Shown one piece after another: positions 1-5,483 of a stretch of 12,369 bases of DNA. The translations under genes were made by a program, and so were the position numbers. Source of the stretch: Candidatus Nitrosopumilus sp. (GTDB lineage Archaea > Thermoproteota > Nitrososphaeria > Nitrososphaerales > Nitrosopumilaceae); contig JAOUAE010000030.1 of assembly GCA_029861085.1 (NCBI GenBank), forward strand, positions 1-12,369, written 5' to 3'. Within the stretch, counting starts at the first letter, position 1. Every line of letters starts with the position of its first letter. Under the pieces are notes generated by a model. That model searched no databases and was not told where the DNA came from. It was given only the letters and a program-made list of their open reading frames with translations.

Positions 1-37
1 ATATATGAATAGTGCTCAGAATTAGTACTAGTGCCAA
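1..37 (-). promoter_or_regulatory. Putative promoter of a divergent gene lying left of the window
   Basis: CTAGTGCCAA at 28-37 is a one-base variant of the recurrent box (CTAGTGCTAA on this strand). An AT-rich TATA-like octamer lies at 1-8. With the spacing seen at other promoters here, both point to a minus-strand start about 21 bp left of base 1. A second partial copy (TAGTGCT) is at 10-16. This is inference from spacing only; the gene itself is not visible. Confidence 0.35.
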
Positions 38-139
38 TTGAGAATTCCTGCTTGAGAAAAAATATTAATTCCAATTTAAAATAATTTTAACCTTGACTGG
101 TTTATTTCTGCCAACCAGGTATTGCCACTAGATTATCTG

Positions 140-175
140 TTAGCATTAGAATTAGTTTTATCACTGTTTTAAATA
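140..175 (+). promoter_or_regulatory. Promoter of the 197-2184 gene run
   Basis: The upstream box TTAGCATTAG (140-149, one mismatch to TTAGCACTAG) ends 48 bp before the ATG at 197. The TATA box TTTAAATA (168-175) is centred 25.5 bp before that ATG, which predicts a leaderless mRNA. A second element, TTATCACT (158-165), lies just upstream of the TATA box where a BRE would sit. A further variant, TTGCCACTAG, occurs at 122-131. Confidence 0.65.
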
Positions 176-196
176 TCATAAATCATTTTTAATCTC

Positions 197-382
197 ATGG
201 CAGAAGAACAAGAATGGGCAAATTTACTGGCCGAAATCTTTGACAAGCTTACGCAAAAGCACGCCTCAATCACTTATGATTTTGAGAATCTTGAGATGCA
301 AGGTAAGGTCGAAAAAGAAGGCAAGACGATCCCAACAGGTACGGTTTCCCTGACCGGAAAACTGACAATTACGGCAAAATAA
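197..382 (+). CDS. Small conserved-looking hypothetical protein (61 aa)
   Basis: I do not recognise the family. The product is 61 residues, acidic at the N-terminus (MAEEQEWANLLAEIF) with a predicted amphipathic helix over roughly residues 1-20. It continues as a run of alternating polar and hydrophobic residues (YDFENLEMQGKV, TVSLTGKLTITAK) that reads as beta strands. No signal peptide, membrane segment or cysteine is seen. The ATG sits exactly where transcription should begin relative to the TATA box, so the message is probably leaderless. It is the first gene of a run: the next gene begins 7 nt after its stop and a Rossmann-fold protein follows. Its reality is supported by the promoter fit and tight packing; its function is unknown. 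Confidence 0.75.
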   Translation: MAEEQEWANLLAEIFDKLTQKHASITYDFENLEMQGKVEKEGKTIPTGTVSLTGKLTITAK

Positions 383-389
383 GGTGTAG

Positions 390-764
390 ATGTTAAAAAT
401 GAAAAACTTTGATATTCCCGCCAATTTTTTATCTTTCTTACAAGGTGGGAGGCTGAACGTCACATGTGATGGATCCCCATCAGTTAATTTTATGACAGAA
501 GGTAGCTCTCGAATCCTTGACATTATTGACATTCCGATTGAAATTACGAAAAGGCCTGGTCTGATCAAGCAACTATCAGAGGCAAAAGACCTTGCAAAAA
601 ATCTGAAACAGCAAAGTATTACGCTTGAAGTCCGATTGCAAGGAGAGACAGTACTCAAGCTGGGAGAAAAGGCAAATCCAAAACTTGCAAAGATTGTAAC
701 GCTAAGCAGCGACATTGAGATAACTGACTTGAGAAAACTCAAAAAACTCAGTGACGTGTTCTAA
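390..764 (+). CDS. Hypothetical protein (124 aa), second gene of the run
   Basis: Family not recognised. The 124-residue product has no signal peptide or membrane segment. It looks like a mixed alpha/beta protein, with a helical middle (about residues 52-75, rich in K, L and A) flanked by beta-like stretches such as ITLEVRLQGETVLKLG and the C-terminal IVTLSSDIEIT. It starts 7 nt after the preceding stop. A GGTG at 383-386 is a possible Shine-Dalgarno, 3 nt from ATG 390 and 12 nt from the in-frame ATG at 399, so the start could be either one. Sixteen nt separate its stop from the ATG of the SDR-type gene, suggesting co-transcription. The beta-rich 61-aa and 124-aa proteins may work as partners, which is inference from adjacency only. 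Confidence 0.75.
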   Translation: MLKMKNFDIPANFLSFLQGGRLNVTCDGSPSVNFMTEGSSRILDIIDIPIEITKRPGLIKQLSEAKDLAKNLKQQSITLEVRLQGETVLKLGEKANPKLAKIVTLSSDIEITDLRKLKKLSDVF

Positions 765-780
765 TCACAGGCTAGCAGGC

Positions 781-2184
781 ATGTCAGAAAATGAATCACC
801 GATAGAAATATCTCTACAATCAATCCAATCTTCTGTAAAAAACAAACCTTACAGCATCATGGTTACTGGTGCTACAGGATTTATTGGAACCCGTCTGATA
901 TCACATCTTTGCAAACTTGGATATTCAGTCAAGGGAATGTCCAGAAAGAAAATTTCAGATACTTCAAATGTAAAATATGTTCAGGCCGATGTCTTTGACG
1001 TGTCTCAACTGGAGAAGGCGTTAACCAGAATCGAGGTCGCATACTATCTGCTTCATTCAATGGAGGGAAGCAAGGATCACTGGAAGGAATTTGCGTCCCG
1101 TGAAAAGACTCAAGCTCAGAACTTCCTTAAAGCTGCAACATATGCAGGAGTAAAAAGAATAATCTACCTTGGTGGACTCGTAAATGACAGCCTGGAATTG
1201 TCCCCGCACATGAAAAGCAGAAAAGAGGTTGGAGAGATACTTGCATCTGGCAATATTCAGGTGACAGAACTGCGCGCATCACTGATCATAGGAGCCCAAG
1301 GTGGATCATATGCCATGCTAAGATATTTGGTAGAAAGGTTGCCAATAATGGTATGTCCCTCCTGGGTAAAGTCACTTGCACAGCCTATAGCAGTAGATGA
1401 CGTGATACAATATCTTGCAGGATGCATGACACATGATGAGACTGCAGGAAAAATCTACGAGATAGGAGGCAAGGACAAAATGAGTTACGAGCAGCTCATG
1501 CGAGTCTATGCAAAATATTTGAACAAGAAACTGTTTGTAATAGAGATTCCGTTTCTCACCACGCGGCTGTCCTCATACTGGGTTGACCTAATAACGCCTG
1601 TAAAGGCCTCATTGGCAAGGCCGTTGATAGACAGCCTGGTTCATGATACTGTAGTTACTGATGATTCCATTACCAAGATTATCCCATTGCAACTAAAGTC
1701 TGTAAGGGAGTCAATAGATATCGCGACAAAGGAAATCAGGGAAACCCCACCCATCACACCCGTTAGAGAAGAGAAGACAGGATTTAAGATTAACCAGAAG
1801 CTTTTGCTTGCATCACTAATCGCAATGACAATATTAGGAACCACCTACTATTGGCTGGATGATCGGACTGAACTCTTTGAACCCATTTGGATTTTGGCAG
1901 GAGTGCTTTGGTATATCGCAATAATAGCGGCAATTGTCTTTGTCAAAAGCAAAACAAGGTTGGGATTTCTTATTGGGGGAATACTCTCGTGGATAACCTT
2001 GGCATTCTGGCTCTTTGACAACTTTTATGTCGTGTTTGAAACTTCGCTGATAATTGACAAGCCAAACGAACTGATAACAATCAGGAATTTCATCTGGGCT
2101 GCATTGTCATCTATAGCTGTAATCGCATCACATAATACGTTTCACAAAATAATTGACTATCAGTACAAGGGAAAGCCAATATGA
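781..2184 (+). CDS. NAD(P)-binding SDR/NmrA-type protein with C-terminal membrane domain
   Basis: The 467-residue product has an N-terminal Rossmann fold with the dinucleotide motif TGATGFIG (about residues 29-36). It also has the AYYLLHSM segment (87-94) typical of the atypical/extended SDR subgroup that includes YbjT-like and NmrA-like proteins. The catalytic YxxxK of classical SDRs is not obvious, so a redox-sensing or isomerase role is as likely as dehydrogenation. From about residue 340 the chain becomes hydrophobic, with about four membrane spans (roughly 340-357, 368-387, 394-414, 438-452), placing the nucleotide domain at the membrane. I chose ATG 781; a GTG at 751 would overlap the upstream gene and adds only a non-conserved-looking 10 residues. 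Third in a run with the two small genes; its stop is 7 bp from a convergent gene. Substrate unknown. Confidence 0.85.
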   Translation: MSENESPIEISLQSIQSSVKNKPYSIMVTGATGFIGTRLISHLCKLGYSVKGMSRKKISDTSNVKYVQADVFDVSQLEKALTRIEVAYYLLHSMEGSKDHWKEFASREKTQAQNFLKAATYAGVKRIIYLGGLVNDSLELSPHMKSRKEVGEILASGNIQVTELRASLIIGAQGGSYAMLRYLVERLPIMVCPSWVKSLAQPIAVDDVIQYLAGCMTHDETAGKIYEIGGKDKMSYEQLMRVYAKYLNKKLFVIEIPFLTTRLSSYWVDLITPVKASLARPLIDSLVHDTVVTDDSITKIIPLQLKSVRESIDIATKEIRETPPITPVREEKTGFKINQKLLLASLIAMTILGTTYYWLDDRTELFEPIWILAGVLWYIAIIAAIVFVKSKTRLGFLIGGILSWITLAFWLFDNFYVVFETSLIIDKPNELITIRNFIWAALSSIAVIASHNTFHKIIDYQYKGKPI

Positions 2185-2191
2185 TCATGCT

Positions 2192-2458
2192 CTATTTTTC
2201 AAGACTTTCGGCATACCATGCTTCCACTGAACTGATGCATTTCACATATTCGTTTTTCTCATCTAATGCATCAGAATTTTCATAATTATTTTCACAGTGA
2301 TTCAAACCTGCTTGGTATGTCTGCTCTAAGTTTTGTGATTCATCAAAAGGTGTTTCTATAGACATTGGAAAGGTTTCTGAGACAATGGCATTTATGATAA
2401 ACAATGCTGCCAAAAATAGCGGCATTCCAACTGCAAGTATGACAAAAATTTGTCTCAT
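2192..2458 (-). CDS. Small membrane-anchored or secreted hypothetical protein (88 aa)
   Basis: Family not recognised. The N-terminal 25 residues form one long hydrophobic segment (FVILAVGMPLFLAALFIINAI) after a short basic start. It could be an uncleaved anchor or a signal peptide. The rest is acidic and hydrophilic, with cysteines at 55 and 74 spaced for a possible disulfide in a small helical extracytoplasmic domain. The start is the ATG at 2458. A weak AT-rich TATA-like octamer (TATTTTAG on the minus strand, 2480-2487) sits at the leaderless distance. The gene is convergent with the SDR-type gene and divergent from the DICT-like gene. The recurrent upstream box in that divergent spacer is at the right distance only for the DICT-like gene. 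Confidence 0.7.
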   Translation of the reverse strand: MRQIFVILAVGMPLFLAALFIINAIVSETFPMSIETPFDESQNLEQTYQAGLNHCENNYENSDALDEKNEYVKCISSVEAWYAESLEK

Positions 2459-2513
2459 GCTGTTATAATGTCGGTATCGCTAAAATAGGACATCATTATT
2501 TTGAATTTTAAAC

Positions 2514-2550
2514 TTAGCACTAGTTGAATAGTTTATCACTATGTTAAATA
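2514..2550 (+). promoter_or_regulatory. Promoter of the DICT-like gene
   Basis: A perfect TTAGCACTAG (2514-2523) ends 49 bp before the ATG at 2572. TATA box GTTAAATA (2543-2550) is centred 25.5 bp before it. TTATCACT (2533-2540) lies immediately upstream of the TATA box, as in the promoters at 158-175 and 4751-4767. Confidence 0.7.
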
Positions 2551-2571
2551 CTCCAAAAACCTGAATGATTC

Positions 2572-3132
2572 ATGAAAGACACATACAAAAGTTTCATGGA
2601 TGAAATCTGGAGCCAGTTTCCGGGACTTTCTGATCAGGCATTGACAGATCTCACGGATCACAATATTCTCTGGTCATTAGACGAATACGTAAAGGCTGGA
2701 TATGTCAATTTCAAAACAGGAACAAAGGAGTTGTACAGACTGAGCATACTGCTTGAAAATTACGCTGTAAAGCACCATGAACCGCTATTGTCAACTTTTG
2801 AGACTGAAGAGCGCTACAGATACGTAGAGGACAGATACGTTGAGATTCTAAAAAAAGTCCCAAAGGCATGGATAATAGGGGATTTTAAGAACTCACTTTT
2901 GGCCCCACAACCACCAGAAACGACTGAGGTAGTAAGCTGTGATGGAACAAACATCGTAGACATGTGGATAGTGGTTACAAACGGACCAGAAGGCCCATTC
3001 GGATTGGTTGCAGAAGATATTGGAGATAAAATGTACAGGGGATTCTTTTCAATTAGTCCAAAGGTGATAGGAAAGGCAATTCAGACCATCAATGAGGCAT
3101 TAATAATTAACATTGATATGTCAAAAAAATAA
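2572..3132 (+). CDS. DICT-like sensory domain protein
   Basis: The 186-residue soluble protein has an N-terminal helical part (residues 1-65). Its C-terminal half resembles the DICT domain: the IIGDFKN strand (101-107), a central beta strand DMWIVVTNGP (130-139), then GLVAEDIG and MYRGFFSISPKVIGKAI (154-170), a strand-turn-helix ending I recall from that family. DICT was described as a sensory domain fused to diguanylate cyclases and two-component proteins, with a proposed role in light response. Here it stands alone, without an obvious output domain. The start is fixed by the promoter: ATG 2572 is where transcription should start. It is a single-gene unit followed by a T-run. The family assignment is from memory of motif shape and should be tested by profile search. 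Confidence 0.6.
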   Translation: MKDTYKSFMDEIWSQFPGLSDQALTDLTDHNILWSLDEYVKAGYVNFKTGTKELYRLSILLENYAVKHHEPLLSTFETEERYRYVEDRYVEILKKVPKAWIIGDFKNSLLAPQPPETTEVVSCDGTNIVDMWIVVTNGPEGPFGLVAEDIGDKMYRGFFSISPKVIGKAIQTINEALIINIDMSKK

Positions 3133-3176
3133 TAGATTTCAAAACGTGATAACTTTTGAAAAATAATCTCTACCTA

Positions 3177-3183
3177 TTTTTTT
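3177..3183 (+). terminator. Poly-T terminator after the DICT-like gene
   Basis: Seven consecutive T residues on the coding strand, 45 bp after the stop and before the next promoter, match the usual archaeal U-tract termination signal. No hairpin is needed or seen. Confidence 0.45.
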
Positions 3184-3207
3184 AAAACCAATTTATGATG
3201 AAAAATA

Positions 3208-3243
3208 TTACCACTAGAATATTTTTTTGTTATTAATTAAATA
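3208..3243 (+). promoter_or_regulatory. Promoter of the zinc-ribbon gene
   Basis: TTACCACTAG (3208-3217, one mismatch) ends 48 bp before ATG 3265. TATA box ATTAAATA (3236-3243) is centred 25.5 bp before it. This selects ATG 3265 over the in-frame TTG at 3259. Confidence 0.65.
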
Positions 3244-3264
3244 ATATTTCAGAGAACATTGTTT

Positions 3265-3444
3265 ATGAATCAAAAGTATTCAAGCCGAGAAGCATTATTG
3301 GCAGACTGTCCTAACTGCAGACAGCCTTATCTCGTACTGTTGAAATCTGCATCAGGGAAAAAAGGAGAGGACTTGCTGGCATGCAAAAGCTGTAAGCTGG
3401 CGATATTTGCAGAGGAACTGAAAAAGAAACTGTTTACTGTTTGA
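3265..3444 (+). CDS. Small zinc-ribbon protein (59 aa)
   Basis: The 59-residue basic protein has two CxxC knuckles, C15-P-N-C18 and C40-K-S-C43, spaced 21 residues apart, as expected for a single zinc ribbon. A short helical tail (FAEELKKKLFTV) follows. No other domain is present, so it may be a nucleic-acid- or protein-binding adaptor; the exact partner cannot be read from the sequence. The promoter fit shows that translation starts at ATG 3265 on a leaderless message rather than at TTG 3259. The next gene starts 34 nt downstream on the same strand with no T-run between, so the two are probably co-transcribed. Confidence 0.75.
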   Translation: MNQKYSSREALLADCPNCRQPYLVLLKSASGKKGEDLLACKSCKLAIFAEELKKKLFTV

Positions 3445-3478
3445 TGAGGGGAATAAAGAACATGACAAGTGATAGACA

Positions 3479-3853
3479 ATGCCACATGTAGTTTTTGATA
3501 AAGAAATTGACCTTGAGTCTTTCTCTAAAGAATTCAGAGAAATGATGATAAAGAAGCCATTCTTCATAAAACTGCTTAACGTCTATACAGACAGGGAGAA
3601 AAGAACCGTATTGGTTCCCGCAGTAGTGATTGACAAACTGCATCAGCAATTTTTAATTGAGATTTCCACCAGAAAAGACAAAACCACAATCAGGCTATTT
3701 CCTGGAACGGATCCAGAAAAGACAGACGGCATCAAGATGTCACTGGGTTTGACTGCAAAAATAATTCAGGAGATGAATCCTAATCACAAAATCACAAAAA
3801 CAAACATTGACGCATTCTTGTTTAAACCAGAAGCAAATAAAATCAATGTATAG
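3479..3853 (+). CDS. Conserved-looking hypothetical protein (124 aa)
   Basis: Family not recognised. The product is 124 residues, basic and soluble, with no cysteine, signal peptide or membrane span. It reads as alpha/beta: an N-terminal helix (residues 12-25, DLESFSKEFREMMI), beta-like stretches over about 30-77 (TVLVPAVVIDK, FLIEISTRK, TTIRLFPG), then a helix (MSLGLTAKIIQEM). It lies 34 nt after the zinc-ribbon gene and probably shares its transcript. A GTGAT (3470-3474) just before the ATG could act as a weak Shine-Dalgarno. It ends 27 bp from the 3' end of the convergent broken monooxygenase gene. Confidence 0.7.
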   Translation: MPHVVFDKEIDLESFSKEFREMMIKKPFFIKLLNVYTDREKRTVLVPAVVIDKLHQQFLIEISTRKDKTTIRLFPGTDPEKTDGIKMSLGLTAKIIQEMNPNHKITKTNIDAFLFKPEANKINV

Positions 3854-3880
3854 TGAGATATTTTTGGAGTTTGTCTTATA

Positions 3881-4183
3881 CTATTGAGTTATCTCATGGA
3901 AAAGATCTACAGAGTTTGATTTTATCGCCTCGTTGATTGCCTGACGGGTCATGTTGTGGGATTGCCTGTGCAGATCACTTTTCATATAATTTTTGAATGA
4001 TTCCTCGTCCCTGAACCGAAAAATTCCTCTAAACTCGTTTGGATTTTTCTTGCTTCTCAAAAACTGCAGCCCTAAAAATCCGTCAACTGAATCGACTTAC
4101 CTGCTTCTTTCCTTAAATGACATCTCAAGTTCATTGGATATATCTTGGCTGATGTTAATTTTGGATATGGCGACAAAAACCAT
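3881..4183 (-). pseudogene. Antibiotic biosynthesis monooxygenase (HmoA-like) gene with one in-frame stop
   Basis: On the minus strand, ATG 4183 opens a 100-codon frame ending at TAG 3883-3881. It is interrupted only by a TAA at 4099-4097 (codon 29). Reading through gives a full-length ABM-fold (PF03992) protein: first strand MVFVAISKINI, helix ISNELEMSFKERSR, the family's DGFLGLQFLRS strand (codons 34-44), then FRGIFRFRDEESFKNYM and the helix SDLHRQSH. Family members of about 100 residues act as small dimeric monooxygenases or haem-degrading enzymes. The stop replaces a residue between SR and VD where relatives often have Leu, so TTA or TTG to TAA is a one-base change. No frameshift is present and codon use looks intact, so the loss appears recent, or it is a sequencing error. 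Confidence 0.75.
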
Positions 4184-4203
4184 GGCTTGGAATTACATTT
4201 CTC

Positions 4204-4213
4204 TTTTAAATAT
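4204..4213. promoter_or_regulatory. Shared bidirectional TATA box between two broken genes
   Basis: TTTTAAATAT is nearly symmetric and is the only TATA-like element in the 58-bp spacer between ATG 4183 (minus) and ATG 4242 (plus). Its centre is about 25 bp from the minus start (leaderless) and about 33 bp from the plus start (short leader of about 8 nt). The recurrent TTAGCACTAG box is absent here. Confidence 0.55.
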
Positions 4214-4241
4214 CTCTTTACGTTTTCTTGGTTGGGTAAAA

Positions 4242-4661
4242 ATGGAATTTCTAGATGATGAAGCAATTGAGAGATTAGCCAAGAAAATTACAGAAAAATA
4301 TTATTCATTTGACAAGGGTGCCTTGAGAAGATGAGGGGCTGAATGCAAAGAAAAGACTGCCTACAGTACCAAAAAGACGCTGCAAAGACTCAGAACATGC
4401 GTCGAGCTGGATGACCTTGAGAGATTTTGCAATTACTTGGAGTGGCTTACAACAGTTATGACTTCGAGAAAAATAAAATACAATGTGATATTTGATCATA
4501 CTGAAATCTGCTACAAGGCAATCAAATCAGAATGGATCAAAGAGAAAAACAAGTTCAAAAAGAACTCTGCTGCAAAATATGTTCATTTTATGAAAGAAGG
4601 ATTGGAGCATCTGAGAAACAATGCCCCCACACCAAAAAAAGATTCGATAGTTGCAGAATAG
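4242..4661 (+). pseudogene. Hypothetical gene (139 codons) with one in-frame TGA
   Basis: ATG 4242 opens a frame that ends at TAG 4659-4661, interrupted only by TGA at 4332-4334 (codon 31). Before the stop it reads MEFLDDEAIERLAKKITEKY, an amphipathic helix. After it come 108 codons with a helical, charged product with several cysteines (ECKEK, RTCVE, RFCNY, EICYK) and the stretch LERFCNYLEWLTTVMTSRKI. The downstream part has no good start before TTG 4437, so independent translation of the larger piece is unlikely. An AGA or CGA to TGA change would explain the break, as the preceding codons are both Arg. Family not recognised. It shares a promoter with the broken monooxygenase gene. It may be a recent pseudogene, a strain polymorphism or a base-call error. 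Confidence 0.55.
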
Positions 4662-4731
4662 TTGGAATCACATCTTTTGTTTATGATGAATTTTATGAAC
4701 ATATTTTGAAAATAATTGTGAAAACATACTG

Positions 4732-4767
4732 TTATCACTAGAATAATTTCTTATCACTAGTTAAATA
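4732..4767 (+). promoter_or_regulatory. Promoter of the candidate ncRNA, with a duplicated box
   Basis: TTATCACTAG occurs twice as perfect direct repeats, at 4732-4741 and 4751-4760. The distal copy takes the standard position 48 bp from the predicted start at about 4789. The proximal copy abuts the TATA box GTTAAATA (4760-4767). This is the strongest promoter-like signal in the stretch 4662-5134, which otherwise has no protein gene. Confidence 0.65.
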
Positions 4768-4788
4768 TCATAATGCAAAACAATCTAT

Positions 4789-4950
4789 GAAGGGTTTGGT
4801 TGTCGCCTGAAAACAGCAGTTTCAGGCCTTAAACCAATACTGAGACCAAAGTCGCCTCACCCGCATTGGAATCAGAGCCAAACTGTCGCCATTATACTCC
4901 TCCTGTTTCTGGCCTTAAGTTTTGAAAACCTTTTTTCAATTTTTTATTGT
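4789..4950 (+). ncRNA. Candidate structured non-coding RNA (about 160 nt)
   Basis: A full promoter predicts transcription from about 4789, and two T6 runs (4931-4936, 4940-4945) would end it. No frame of more than a few codons fits; ATG 4787 gives only MKGLVVA. G+C over 4791-4920 is 65 of 130 (50%), well above the AT-rich surroundings, as expected for a stable RNA. A strong stem-loop is visible: GCCTGAAA (4805-4812) pairs with TTTCAGGC (4820-4827) around a 7-nt loop. It is extended by TTGGTT (4796-4801) pairing with AACCAA (4832-4837) across an internal loop. GTCGCC occurs three times (4802, 4851, 4885) and GGCCTTAA twice (4825, 4911). I do not recognise it as SRP, RNase P or a C/D-box RNA. 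Confidence 0.55.
4929..4945 (+). terminator. Double poly-T terminator of the candidate ncRNA
   Basis: Two T6 tracts (4931-4936 and 4940-4945) lie directly after the GC-rich transcript, preceded by a small GTTTT/AAAAC symmetric stretch. This is a standard archaeal U-tract terminator. Confidence 0.5.
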
Positions 4951-4973
4951 TTTACATGAATTTTTTGAGCGGG

Positions 4974-5006
4974 AAAAAAATTCTACCCAGATTCTGCTGG
5001 GTAGAA
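4974..5006 (-). terminator. Hairpin plus T-run terminator for the 56-aa gene
   Basis: TTCTACCCAG (4981-4990) and CTGGGTAGAA (4997-5006) form a perfect 10-bp stem around a 6-nt loop. On the minus strand the stem is followed at once by a T7 tract (4980-4974), the layout of a bacterial intrinsic terminator. It ends the minus-strand unit about 130 bp after its stop codon and faces the ncRNA terminator. Confidence 0.6.
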
Positions 5007-5134
5007 GTTTCTAAGGTCTTCACATTCGAGAGGAATGCTAGTCTATATTGTCTTTCATTTTATAAAAAACCTCTTTGCAATTTTTACGGGTTAGCACCAG
5101 GTTACTCCATCTCATTTTTCATTTGTCTTTGTTG

Positions 5135-5305
5135 CTACCACTTTGCCATTCTAATTCCTCCAGCAACAGATACCAACCCAATCAAGATCCACACCATTGT
5201 GTCGTTCCAGTTAAAGTTACTCCCAATGTTGACCCCCTTCTTTTCTAGTATGTACTGTCTAACTGCCTCATGAGATTTGTTTCTGAATTGTGGAAGGTTT
5301 TTCAT
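5135..5305 (-). CDS. Small single-span membrane protein (56 aa)
   Basis: ATG 5305 to TAG 5137-5135 on the minus strand encodes 56 residues. There is a polar, basic N-terminal half (MKNLPQFRNKSHEAVRQYI), then NWNDTMVWILIGLVSVAGGI, one membrane span (about residues 37-51), and a short basic end (RMAKW). The positive residues at the end suggest a cytoplasmic C-terminus. The composition is protein-like throughout, with regular codon use, and a weak TATA-like octamer (CTAAATCA, 5327-5334) sits 25.5 bp before the ATG. The downstream hairpin terminator supports an independent unit. Family not recognised; a role as a small subunit or regulator of a membrane complex is possible but unsupported. The 178 bp between this gene and 5484 hold nothing else I can support. 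Confidence 0.6.
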   Translation of the reverse strand: MKNLPQFRNKSHEAVRQYILEKKGVNIGSNFNWNDTMVWILIGLVSVAGGIRMAKW

Positions 5306-5473
5306 TGTGTGTAATGGACAATATTATGATTTAGCGTCTTTGCCTCTTTTTTTACTAGGTTTTCTTCTTTTGTTTGTAGTCTATCAACCTAAAAATACAA
5401 TTCCCTGTTCTGGACACGATGATTAAGTAAAAGATTATTTTACAGATGTAAAGATAGAACCATACAAAGGGAG

Positions 5474-5479
5474 AAAAAA
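5474..5479 (-). terminator. Poly-T terminator after the 440-aa secreted protein gene
   Basis: A T6 tract on the minus strand begins 5 bp after the stop codon of the 5484-6806 gene. No hairpin is visible. Confidence 0.4.
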
Positions 5480-5483
5480 TTAT

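Noticed and set aside
97..118. CTGGTT/AACCAG inverted repeat upstream of the first gene
   Set aside because: Only 6 bp with a 10-nt loop and not at a recurring position; expected by chance at this length.
266..742. 158-codon minus-strand frame opposite the two small first genes
   Set aside because: It lies antisense to two tightly packed frames with a fitting promoter, and its product has a low-complexity Ser/Phe/Leu-rich composition typical of a shadow frame.
3993..4241. Upstream extension of the plus-strand frame that continues into 4242
   Set aside because: It is antisense to the clear monooxygenase reading frame, and the shared TATA box lies inside it. Only the part from ATG 4242 looks coding.
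4789..4850. C/D-box small RNA
   Set aside because: CTGA occurs, but no convincing RTGATGA C box with the right spacing; the 8-bp perfect stem does not suit that class.
4961..5060. Possible tRNA around the hairpin at 4981-5006 (TTCGAGAGGAA downstream)
   Set aside because: The stem is 10 bp with a 6-nt loop, no acceptor or D arm pairs, and the T-arm match is poor.
5091..5100. TTAGCACCAG, a one-mismatch copy of the upstream box
   Set aside because: It lies in the 3' region of the 56-aa gene with no TATA box or start at the required distance, so it is not counted as a promoter element.
4947..5273. 108-codon plus-strand frame
   Set aside because: It covers the hairpin terminator and lies opposite the 56-aa membrane gene. 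Its product is a Phe/Cys/Leu-rich shadow, and it has no promoter.
5324..5380. Short basic stretch (KRRKPSKKRGKDAKS) on the minus strand upstream of the 56-aa gene
   Set aside because: It looks like a basic protein tail, but stops lie just upstream and there is no start codon; A-rich DNA gives Lys-rich frames by chance.
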